Notes under the pieces: generated by a model
What the model saw: only the letters and a program-made list of their open reading frames with translations
Told to the model about the DNA's origin: nothing
The model's database searches: none
Position numbers and translations under genes: made by a program
From: Microcaldota archaeon
GTDB taxonomy: Archaea > Micrarchaeota > Micrarchaeia > Micrarchaeales > Micrarchaeaceae
Assembly: GCA_021816895.1 (NCBI GenBank)
Contig: JAKAWW010000001.1
Span: 62,001-126,000, forward strand
Length of the DNA stretch: 64,000 nucleotides
Direction: 5' to 3'
Shown: piece by piece, positions 57,241-64,000 of the stretch
Layout of the letters: each line of letters starts with the position of its first letter
Numbering within the stretch: the stretch's first letter is position 1

Positions 57241-57927
57241 ATGGCTGGCATAGAAGAAGCATTGCAGGAGCTAAGGCTTGGAAAGCCTGTGCTCGTGTTT
57301 GATTCCGAAGCAAGGGAGCGCGAGACTGACATAGTAATAGCAGCCCAGTTTGCAACAAGCGAAGCAATACGCACAATGCGCAAGGATGGCGGCGGTCTAA
57401 TCTGCCAGACCATGCCTTATGAAGTAGCGCAATCCATAGGCCTAAGGTATCTTGCCGATATTTTCATGGATTCACGGCTTGAAGTGTTCAAGCTCCTCGA
57501 GCCCAATGACATACCATATGGCGACAAATCTGCATTTTCGGCGACAATAAATCACAGGAAGACCTTTACAGGAATATCAGACCGCGACAGGGCGCTCACC
57601 ATAAGCTCCTTTGCAAAGTTAGTTGAAAAGGCGCAAAGCGACAAAGGCGCAGCTCTTTCAATGCTCAGGGAGCAGTTCAGGAGCCCGGGCCACGTATTCC
57701 TGCTCATTGCGGCAGAAGGCCTGCTATCAAGCAGGCGCGGGCACACCGAGCTATCAACATATCTTGTGTCAAAGGCGGGGCTCATCCCCTCTGCGGCAAT
57801 CGTGGAAATGCTCGGCGATGACGGCGCTTCGCTGAGCAAGAAGCTTGCAATGGAATACGCTGCAAGCAACGGCCTTGTTTTTGTAGAAGGTAGCGACATA
57901 ATAGCGCATTTCAACCAGAAACCGTAA
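57241..57927 (+). CDS. ribB: 3,4-dihydroxy-2-butanone 4-phosphate synthase
   Basis: RibB makes the four-carbon precursor of riboflavin from ribulose 5-phosphate. The metal and substrate motif DSEARERETD (family D-S-E-x-R-E-x-E-x-D) is near residue 21, GGGLICQTM follows, and RGHTELSTYLVSKAGLIPSAAIVEMLGDDG gives the C-terminal active site. It has 228 residues from the ATG at 57241; the frame upstream belongs to AIM24. Its end overlaps the convergent membrane gene by 17 nt. No other riboflavin gene is in the window. Confidence 0.95.
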   Translation: MAGIEEALQELRLGKPVLVFDSEARERETDIVIAAQFATSEAIRTMRKDGGGLICQTMPYEVAQSIGLRYLADIFMDSRLEVFKLLEPNDIPYGDKSAFSATINHRKTFTGISDRDRALTISSFAKLVEKAQSDKGAALSMLREQFRSPGHVFLLIAAEGLLSSRRGHTELSTYLVSKAGLIPSAAIVEMLGDDGASLSKKLAMEYAASNGLVFVEGSDIIAHFNQKP

Positions 57928-60088
57928 AGTTGTCTATTCCGAAAATGGTGCTGTTGACAGCATCGACTAGCACTATCTGGTTTACTCCCTGGCCAAGGCT
58001 TGCATTGAACGTGTATGTGCTTTCGCTTGTGTTGAATGGCACCCTGCTTACAAGGCTGGCGTCATCATATACGTATACAAGCGTCGGCCTAGGATATGCC
58101 ATCGTGAGCATGCTTATCCTTGCCGTGGTGCGCGCTGGAGCATATATATTAATGAAAGCGTATTTGCTCTGCGACCACCATACCGATTTGAACGTATTGT
58201 TGCAGTACGGGCTGCTGCCGCAAAGCACTGATCCGGGCTGCCACATGCTGTATGCATAACCGGCGATTGCTGGCGTGTATGCGACGGGCGTGCTTATGCT
58301 TGTGCTTGAAATGGCGTTATAAGTTGAAAACACTATGGTGGAATTGCTTACATATACTGGGCTGCCGAGGAAGCTTCCTAGGTATCCGACAAGCTCGTTG
58401 AGAGCCTGTGAGCTATATGCGCTCCTTGCAATTGAAACGAACCTGGTGCCGTATGCGTCTAGCAGGAAGAGGTCAGTCTTTGTGAAGTTCTCATTTAGCG
58501 GCGTATAATAAGCGCTTGTATTAGACTGCAGGTAAGTGCCAATCCCTATAAGGGGCATGCTCTCCAACACATACTGCTGCGTGCTGTTGAATCGTGTGGT
58601 GTAACCCCCAACCAGAGGCTTCTTCATCGCCGTTTGGTAGTAAAGCTCCAGTCCCGGATAGTAGTTTGGGGCCGCGCTTGTCAGGTTAGGCAGCGCAGGC
58701 AGCACAAGCACGGAAAAGTTGCCCGTAATGTTGCCTATTTCTGTATACGCCTTGGGTATATACGCAATGCCATATTTTGCGGCAAGGCTTCCCATTGGTA
58801 TGGCATTGTATTCTATCAGCAGCAGTATGACCACAACCGCAAAGGCAGCATATGCACTGCTCCTGCTCTTGAGCCTCTGCTCAACACCTCTGAACCCGAA
58901 GGCCGCAAGCACAGCCACAAACAGCATGGCCACCATGTCAAACCTGCCCGGCTCCCTGAGGCTGTTGATAAGAGGTATATAATGGTATGCAAGATACAGG
59001 CCAGGCAGCTTCGTTACCACGCCATTTACCTGAAGGTACGGCCCGTATGAAAGCAGAAGCAGCACCGCTGCCAGGAATATGAAAATCCCGGTATTCTTAA
59101 GCTTGTTTTTCCTGTCGTAGAAAATGCCCAGCAGGGCCAATACTATTACAGTATACCCAAGATACGCGGTGCGCTCCGTAGGGTCTGCCGCAAATATATA
59201 ATACACGTTGCTTGTGAGGCCGCTGAATAGCATATTCATAGGGCCTGGCACGAAGAAGGAAAGCAGGTCAGGGCTGTAGAGCACATTGTAGTTCAGGCTT
59301 GACTGCAGCTGCGTCTGCGCGAAAGCCGGCGAGGCCACAAATTTCAATATATATAAGAAGAAAGGCGATCCAAGAATTGCAACAGTCGCAACAAGCACCA
59401 CCGCTCCTACTATCACTTTTTTGTTGAGAATAAGTTTCCTGCTTACTGCGAGCACATATACCACTGCAAGGAATGCTACAAGCGCCGCGATGATGCCCTG
59501 CTCTATGTCGCCCATGAACGTGAGCAGCACGAATGATATGCCAGCGTATGCCGCATATGATGGCTTCTTCTCTTCTGCGAGCTTCACCATGAAAAGCAGG
59601 AACAGCGGTATGAACCCTATGCTTATCCACTGCAGGTGCGAATAAGACTGGGCTATGTGCATCGGCGCAAAAGTGTATATGAAGCCTGCTGCAAGGGATC
59701 CGAGCTTGCTGTGCGTGAAATGGAATGCAAGCATGTACGCAAACAGGCCTGAGAGCGCGAAGCTCACCACTATGAATATGTTGAGCTCTGCAGGAAGCCC
59801 AAGCGCCTGGAGCGGGGCGAAGAAAATGCCTGCCAGCGGCGCAAGGGTTTGCGTTGCAAGGTTAGCTCCCACAGGGAAATACACGAAAAGCGTGAAATAC
59901 GGCTGCGCATGGAGCGTGAAGAGCGAAAACGGCACCCACCAAAGCTCCCACATGCTCTGCGCCGTATCGCCGCCAATGCCAGTGCTCTTACCTGCCATGA
60001 TTGGCCAGAAAAACGCAAGCGTGATAAGCAGGTACGCGATTGCTATATAGGTATATTCCTTGTATACGGAGCGCATATTATCATGCAT
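57911..60088 (-). CDS. Large multi-pass membrane protein, GT-C-like
   Basis: A 725-residue protein with about 12-13 membrane helices and an external C-terminal domain with many sequons. The first external loop has GIGGDTAQSMWELWW, where GGDT occupies the place of the acidic catalytic residue of GT-C enzymes; FIYTFAPMHIAQSYSHLQ is a second conserved-looking segment. It is most like archaeal YfhO/GT-C membrane proteins. Donor and acceptor are unknown. It starts at the ATG at 60088, divergent from the GT4 gene at 60202, so both may belong to one glycan pathway. Confidence 0.7.
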   Translation of the reverse strand: MHDNMRSVYKEYTYIAIAYLLITLAFFWPIMAGKSTGIGGDTAQSMWELWWVPFSLFTLHAQPYFTLFVYFPVGANLATQTLAPLAGIFFAPLQALGLPAELNIFIVVSFALSGLFAYMLAFHFTHSKLGSLAAGFIYTFAPMHIAQSYSHLQWISIGFIPLFLLFMVKLAEEKKPSYAAYAGISFVLLTFMGDIEQGIIAALVAFLAVVYVLAVSRKLILNKKVIVGAVVLVATVAILGSPFFLYILKFVASPAFAQTQLQSSLNYNVLYSPDLLSFFVPGPMNMLFSGLTSNVYYIFAADPTERTAYLGYTVIVLALLGIFYDRKNKLKNTGIFIFLAAVLLLLSYGPYLQVNGVVTKLPGLYLAYHYIPLINSLREPGRFDMVAMLFVAVLAAFGFRGVEQRLKSRSSAYAAFAVVVILLLIEYNAIPMGSLAAKYGIAYIPKAYTEIGNITGNFSVLVLPALPNLTSAAPNYYPGLELYYQTAMKKPLVGGYTTRFNSTQQYVLESMPLIGIGTYLQSNTSAYYTPLNENFTKTDLFLLDAYGTRFVSIARSAYSSQALNELVGYLGSFLGSPVYVSNSTIVFSTYNAISSTSISTPVAYTPAIAGYAYSMWQPGSVLCGSSPYCNNTFKSVWWSQSKYAFINIYAPARTTARISMLTMAYPRPTLVYVYDDASLVSRVPFNTSESTYTFNASLGQGVNQIVLVDAVNSTIFGIDNFTVSG

Positions 60089-60201
60089 GGAATGCTTTTA
60101 GATTTGAATGGAAAGTATTTATTCATATGTGAGCATTTATTCATAGGCGCGCGCTTTGCACGCAAGCAAATGCTTGCAACGCTCTGCGCTGGGTAGTTCA
60201 A

Positions 60202-61269
60202 ATGCGCGTTGGCTTGGTTGGAGTTGAGGGGGATTTTGACACTCCTGACATTTCAGACATCAAAAAGCGCAGCAACAACCGCTACATGTCACAACTTTAC
60301 TCCTCATTATATAATTTGAACGCCAAAGGGCCTCAAGTCGATAAAATAGAAGTGCCTCACATGCCAGTAGGTTTGGGGTTCTCACTGATGTTTGGCACTA
60401 TGTTCAAGAATTTATCCGATTATGACATATTGCATAACCCAGACTCGAAGCCGTTCTTTCCGAAAAATAAAGGAAGGGCTATTGTAGTGTCTACCGCCCA
60501 TGGCTTCGAGTTTATATTCGATGTAAAAAAAGATGTGGACAGATCAAGCGTAAAGGGCATTTTTAGACACAGCGTCATCATACCCCTGGCATACTGGTCG
60601 TTAAAGAGGTCAGATTATATGATAGCAATATCCTCACTAACAAAGAATGATGCGATAAGGTGGGGCTATGACAAAGACAGGATATTCGTGGTAAACCACG
60701 GCATAGATGCAAAATTCATAGATGCGAAAAAATCGACAAGGAAGGAGCACAGCAAGTTCAAAATAGGTTATATAGGCACGTTCAGGATAAGGAAGAACCT
60801 CGGCATGGCCATCGAGGCAATAAAAAAGATTGACGATGCAAACATTGTGTTCGAGGTGTGGGGCAAGCGCATGTTCCAATATGAACTTTTTGCAAGGCAA
60901 GCCCGGGGAGACGGCCGCATAATGTTCATGGGCCCTGCTCCAGAAGACCGCATAGTGCAGACATATGACAGCTTCGACGCATTCGTGTTCCCCACAACCT
61001 ACGAGAGCTTCGGATTTCCAATAATAGAGGCCCAGGCGCGCGGACTTCCAGTAATCATAAATAAGCATGGAAGGGTGTCCGCAGAGGTTAGAAAATACTG
61101 TCTAAAGGCAGAAAGCCCTGAGCACATGGCACAGATAATAGAAGATTTGAAGGAAAACGGCTACAATGAAAAATTGAGAAAAAAGGCAACAGAATATGCA
61201 AAAAGCTTCACGTGGGAAAAATGTGCTGAAGAAACATTCAATGTGTACAAAACCATATCTGGGAAATAG
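60202..61269 (+). CDS. Family 4 glycosyltransferase
   Basis: A GT-B fold enzyme of 355 residues. The second domain starts KIGYIGTFRIRKNLGMAIEA, and the donor-site motif is FPTTYESFGFPIIEAQARGLPVI with ESFG-x7-E. The first domain contains HGFEFIFD and NHGIDAKF. It has a normal ATG with an AGTTCAA leader and is divergent from the GT-C-like gene. It probably transfers a nucleotide-sugar unit onto a lipid carrier in the cytoplasm. Confidence 0.87.
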   Translation: MRVGLVGVEGDFDTPDISDIKKRSNNRYMSQLYSSLYNLNAKGPQVDKIEVPHMPVGLGFSLMFGTMFKNLSDYDILHNPDSKPFFPKNKGRAIVVSTAHGFEFIFDVKKDVDRSSVKGIFRHSVIIPLAYWSLKRSDYMIAISSLTKNDAIRWGYDKDRIFVVNHGIDAKFIDAKKSTRKEHSKFKIGYIGTFRIRKNLGMAIEAIKKIDDANIVFEVWGKRMFQYELFARQARGDGRIMFMGPAPEDRIVQTYDSFDAFVFPTTYESFGFPIIEAQARGLPVIINKHGRVSAEVRKYCLKAESPEHMAQIIEDLKENGYNEKLRKKATEYAKSFTWEKCAEETFNVYKTISGK

Positions 61270-61298
61270 GCGCATGCATGGCAGCACCGCCGAGCAAC

Positions 61299-61308
61299 AA
61301 TTATAAAT
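61299..61308 (+). promoter_or_regulatory. TATA box of the CDP-alcohol phosphotransferase
   Basis: AATTATAAAT lies 29-38 nt ahead of the ATG at 61337 and overlaps the alternative ATG at 61307, which argues for the shorter protein. Confidence 0.5.
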
Positions 61309-61336
61309 GTCGCGATTTGATAATAACCTGTTCAAA

Positions 61337-61987
61337 ATGTGTGATGCAATGAGAAGCGCAGACATGCTTACAATATTGCGCGTATTGCTTGTAATATTGG
61401 TAATCTATCTTGTAATAGCTAAATTCAACCCATGGATTTCAATAATCATTTTTGCAATAGCCCTCGCCATGGATGGGCTGGATGGTTTTGCGGCGCTGCA
61501 CGAGATAAGCAAAGGCGAGGTAAGCTTCTACAAGTACATGCTTTATGCATTGCACAAGCTTCCCGCAAAGGAGCAAGAATCTGTAAAGGCTTACAAGCAG
61601 CAGATAAGCGCAAAGTTTGCATATGGGCCAAGGATGGATGTTGCCGGAGACCGCGCAGTTGAGTATTCCCTCTGGGTTGCGTTCACTTTCCTGCACGTAA
61701 TACCCCTTTTCGTAATACTTATCATAATAATAAGGCATTCTTTTGTAGATGCGCTCATGGTGGCAAAGGGCACGTCATCAAAGCTAAAGACCGGCTTTGC
61801 CAACGCTGTGTACGGCTCAAATATAAGCCGCGCCGGCATAAATATAGCAAAGTTCGTTGCTTTCTCCTACTTGATGCTCATCTATGTGCTTGACTACCCT
61901 GCAATAATAGGATACGCGCTGGTCGCGCTGCTTGTCGCATATATACTTGTCAGGGGCGCCGCTGAGGCATACGAGGCATTTGCTTAG
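61337..61987 (+). CDS. CDP-alcohol phosphatidyltransferase family protein with an interrupted signature
   Basis: These membrane enzymes exchange CMP for an alcohol to make phospholipids. The normal signature D-G-x2-A-R-x8-G-x3-D-x3-D is split here: MDGLDGFAAL stands near residue 45 and YGPRMDVAGD near 97, with about 40 extra residues containing a Lys/Gln-rich segment (LPAKEQESVKAYKQQ) between them. The second part fits G-x3-D-x3-D exactly, and the Arg of the first part is Leu. Several membrane helices follow. It may be an active but rewired enzyme. It overlaps ftsZ by 38 nt tail to tail. Confidence 0.72.
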   Translation: MCDAMRSADMLTILRVLLVILVIYLVIAKFNPWISIIIFAIALAMDGLDGFAALHEISKGEVSFYKYMLYALHKLPAKEQESVKAYKQQISAKFAYGPRMDVAGDRAVEYSLWVAFTFLHVIPLFVILIIIIRHSFVDALMVAKGTSSKLKTGFANAVYGSNISRAGINIAKFVAFSYLMLIYVLDYPAIIGYALVALLVAYILVRGAAEAYEAFA

Positions 61988-63074
61988 GTTCGATGTCTTC
62001 GCCGAAAATCTCGTCAAGGTCAACATTGTTGTCTATCTTCTCTATGCGCTTCGCTATACCTTCTTCTGTGTATTCTGGAAAGTCGACTCCGCTTACAACT
62101 ATCATGACCCTTAGCGTGTCCTTGCGCATGTCAGGCTCTATCCTTGCGCCCCACTTTAGCAGTGCGTCCTTGTTTATCCTGCTCGCAATGTCCTGGAAGA
62201 CGGTTTCGGCCTCGCGCAGGCTTAGGTTTTCACCTCCAATTATGTTTATCAAGGCCTTCTTCGCGTTTGAAAGGTCCGCATCGAGCAGCGGGCTCTTGAC
62301 TGCATTTTCAAGAGCAACTATCGCCCTGCTCGTGCCGTCGCTGGTGCCCACTCCCTCGCCGGTTCCTATCACGGCAAAACCGGAATCGCGGAGCACGCTC
62401 CTCAGGTCTGCAAAGTCTATGTTTACCATTCCTGGCTTTGTGACCATCTCCACTATGCCCTTTGTAGCGCTTGCGAGCACCTCGTCGCTTACTCTGAAGG
62501 CCATGTTGAGCGGCAAGTCTGGCGCAATGCTGAGCAGCTTGTCATTAGGTATTATTATAACAGTATCAGCAACCTTCCTGAGCTTTGAAAGCCCCTCAAG
62601 GGCGTTATGCATCCTGGTTCGCCCCTCACTTGTGAACGGCAGCGTGACTATCGCCACGGTAAGCGCCCCGGATTCCTTGGCCTCGTGCACTATTGTGCTT
62701 ATTGCCCCAGTGCCGGTTCCGCCTCCAAGGCCACAAGTCACAAACACAAGGTTAGAATCGCTTAGCAGGTGCCTTATCTCGTCCTTGCTTTCAAGAGCGG
62801 CTTCCTCTCCCACTTTTATGTCGCTCCCGGCGCCAAGCCCGCGCGTTACCTTTTTGCCTAGCAGAAGCTTGCGCTCCGATCTCGTCTTGACAAGATGCGC
62901 TGCATCGGTGTTAGCTGCGACAAGCGTGGCTCCTTGAATGCCTATGCTGTAAAGCCTGGTTATTGTGTTGCTTCCGCTTCCTCCAGCTCCAACCACATAT
63001 ATTTTCGGCTTAGCGCCCTCTATAAACTTTAGAATATCTTCGTCATCGGGGCTTATTTGCTCAATCTGGTCCAT
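61950..63074 (-). CDS. ftsZ: Cell division protein FtsZ
   Basis: A tubulin-like GTPase that polymerises at mid-cell. GTP-binding motifs are clear: VVGAGGSGSNT, the tubulin signature GGGTGTG near residue 115, and the T7 loop FADLRSVL..GFAVIGTG. At 374 residues it includes a short C-terminal tail (PKQMPRMPQRRP). The ATG at 63074 is chosen; the longer frame to 63167 runs through AT-rich promoter sequence. No second FtsZ, SepF or ESCRT gene is nearby. Confidence 0.96.
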   Translation of the reverse strand: MDQIEQISPDDEDILKFIEGAKPKIYVVGAGGSGSNTITRLYSIGIQGATLVAANTDAAHLVKTRSERKLLLGKKVTRGLGAGSDIKVGEEAALESKDEIRHLLSDSNLVFVTCGLGGGTGTGAISTIVHEAKESGALTVAIVTLPFTSEGRTRMHNALEGLSKLRKVADTVIIIPNDKLLSIAPDLPLNMAFRVSDEVLASATKGIVEMVTKPGMVNIDFADLRSVLRDSGFAVIGTGEGVGTSDGTSRAIVALENAVKSPLLDADLSNAKKALINIIGGENLSLREAETVFQDIASRINKDALLKWGARIEPDMRKDTLRVMIVVSGVDFPEYTEEGIAKRIEKIDNNVDLDEIFGEDIEPKQMPRMPQRRP

Positions 63075-63094
63075 AAAATCACTGGTCGCAGTTC

Positions 63095-63120
63095 TATAAT
63101 AAAAGTAAAAAGATATAAAA
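63095..63120 (-). promoter_or_regulatory. ftsZ promoter region (two TATA-like elements)
   Basis: On the minus strand TTTTATATCT (63111-63120) and TTTTATTATAG (63094-63104) lie 37-46 and 20-30 nt ahead of the ftsZ ATG. Either could serve; the nearer one would give a leaderless mRNA. Confidence 0.45.
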
Positions 63121-63356
63121 CTATTTGAAAATTGCACATAATGGCCAAGCAAGTCATTGCCATCCACAAATCCACAGCTAAAACATCATACTGCATTATA
63201 CAGGTATAGCACAGCTGACCAATCTCCCAAAAACGTAGGCTCCAAATATTCAAAGATTCAAAGCTGGCGTGAACATTTGTGTATGGAAAAGCGGGTGACG
63301 CGCTGCTTTATGCAAATTCTTAAATCTTTGTGTCTAATCATATAAATGGCGAGAAA

Positions 63357-63590
63357 ATGCCTGCCAACGAAAAGAAGTCAGATAAGCAATCAAGCAATGA
63401 AGAGAACGATATAGTACTGGTACCACTATTGTTAAGGGGAGGGTCTAAATCTCAAGTACCAGAAGCACAGCGCACAGTAAATCTACCGGGTGCAAAGGTA
63501 AGCAAGAAAGAGTTCAAAGAGATAATCAGGGTGTCAATAGAAATGGATCAGCACTATCTCAAGCAGTTCCGCGAAAGGAATCGATTCTAA
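63357..63590 (+). CDS. Small hypothetical protein
   Basis: About 77 residues, hydrophilic, starting MPANEKKSDKQSSNEEND and ending QFRERNRF, with a short hydrophobic strand (IVLVPLLLRGG). The ATG at 63357 lies about 35 nt from a TATA-like TTCTTAAATC; a GTG at 63330 is an upstream option. I recognise no family. The 280 nt between ftsZ and this gene hold promoters and no other convincing ORF. Confidence 0.45.
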   Translation: MPANEKKSDKQSSNEENDIVLVPLLLRGGSKSQVPEAQRTVNLPGAKVSKKEFKEIIRVSIEMDQHYLKQFRERNRF

Positions 63591-63678
63591 AACAACCGAA
63601 AAATATCAAGCGATATACAAATTCAGACAGAAGCTTGATTTAACAGATTAAATGGTTTTGGATCTATTATTGCAAAAA

Positions 63679-63751
63679 GCGGGTATAGTCTAGCCTGGTA
63701 GGACACGGCCTTCCCAAGGCTGTAGCCCGGGTTCAAATCCCGGTGCCCGCA
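63679..63751 (+). tRNA. tRNA-Gly(CCC)
   Basis: The acceptor GCGGGTA/TGCCCGC, D-stem GTCT/GGAC, anticodon stem CGGCC/GGCTG with loop TTCCCAA (anticodon CCC), and T-arm CCGGG-TTCAAAT-CCCGG are all well paired. The discriminator is A, CCA is not encoded and there is no intron. Confidence 0.94.
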
Positions 63752-63795
63752 TTCATGCTTTACCAGGAAGGCATGTTATAGTTTCATGTGCAATG

Positions 63796-64000
63796 TTAAT
63801 ATTGCACGCCAATCTTCCCATGTATGGAATCTTGCATCTCTTTCCTCAGCTCTTGCCCTATTCTATTCTTGAGCTCTTCGGTTACCTTTATTCCTCTTCC
63901 CTCAAACATTTTCACCATATCATTCATATAACGTTCAAAAAATAGCTTCTCAAGTCCGTCTGTAACGATGTCAGAAATTGCTGATCTTAATGCCAATCTT
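63796..64000 (-). CDS. Hypothetical protein (partial, 5' end outside the window)
   Basis: The frame is open to the right edge, and the only start in sight is a TTG at 63996, so the protein probably begins beyond the window. The visible 66 residues are charged and helical (SDIVTDGLEKLFFERYMNDMVKMF, then EELKNRIGQELRKEM) with no recognised domain. Confidence 0.45.
   Translation of the reverse strand, partial: RLALRSAISDIVTDGLEKLFFERYMNDMVKMFEGRGIKVTEELKNRIGQELRKEMQDSIHGKIGVQY

Noticed and set aside
61993-62937. 314-codon ORF antisense to ftsZ
   Set aside because: A shadow of FtsZ codons; Ser/Leu-rich low-complexity product with no family pattern.
1-64000. CRISPR array, IS element, provirus or replication origin
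   Set aside because: No regularly spaced repeats, no transposase or integrase, no capsid or portal genes, and no Orc1/Cdc6 or origin-box cluster were seen.

Overview
The window comes from an ultrasmall archaeon of the ARMAN/Micrarchaeota type. Marker genes are archaeal (RadA, PCNA, GINS, TFE, aIF2-alpha, eL42, eL15, RNase P Rpp21, diphthine synthase, AglB), TATA boxes sit about 25-30 nt ahead of many start codons, and several transcripts look leaderless. The strongest taxonomic clue is a single-chain, three-unit tRNA splicing endonuclease of about 387 residues (12751-11588, minus strand), the architecture known from ARMAN-1/-2. Base composition is intermediate (I did not count it). No CRISPR array, IS element or complete provirus was seen.

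Layout. 1-4.7 kb: end of a probable Trm56-type tRNA methylase, then a gyrB-gyrA operon. 4.8-10.9 kb: amrS-valS, then a cyclic-2,3-diphosphoglycerate-synthase-like gene with an HD phosphohydrolase. 10.9-19.1 kb: tRNA-Lys with a T-loop intron, the radA-dphB-endA operon, DUF92, the operon gins-eL42-aIF2alpha-PAC2 chaperone, tRNA-iMet and TFE. 19.6-28.5 kb: eL15-pcc1-uL3-uL4-uL23-uL2-uS19-uL22-uS3, followed directly by the oligosaccharyltransferase aglB. 28.5-33 kb: tRNA-Ile(UAU), Nudix, HIT, rnp4, a DJ-1-like protein, PCNA and MetRS. 33-38.7 kb: M32 peptidase, a PadR operon, VKOR, tRNA-Pro, a primase large-subunit-like gene, a mini zinc protein and HtpX. 38.7-47.7 kb: a surface-protein and glycosyltransferase island (two GT-C-like membrane enzymes, GT2, GT4 and three anchored surface proteins). 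47.9-51.9 kb: a KaiC-KaiC-tandem stalk-like module and a proteasome-beta-like Ntn hydrolase with Ser at the Thr1 position. 52-57.9 kb: a secreted glycoside hydrolase, gene remnants, intron-containing tRNA-Ser(UGA), a HerA-nuclease fusion, AIM24 and RibB. 57.9-64 kb: a further GT-C-like protein and GT4, a CDP-alcohol phosphotransferase with a split signature, FtsZ and tRNA-Gly.

How the parts connect. RNA biology stands out: two of six tRNA genes carry introns that fit the bulge-helix-bulge rule. One is a 15-nt insertion inside the T-loop, and the tRNA carrying it lies close to the broad-specificity type of splicing endonuclease that could remove it. Envelope biology is the second theme: aglB, two GT-C-like clusters, GT2, GT4 and sequon-rich anchored proteins suggest an N-glycosylated surface.

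The best candidates for something new are the T-loop intron, the KaiC pair with a protein made of two ribosomal-stalk-like domains, the Ser-type proteasome relative, the HerA-nuclease protein beside tRNA-Ser, and several very small genes (21, 38 and 54 codons) in operons.
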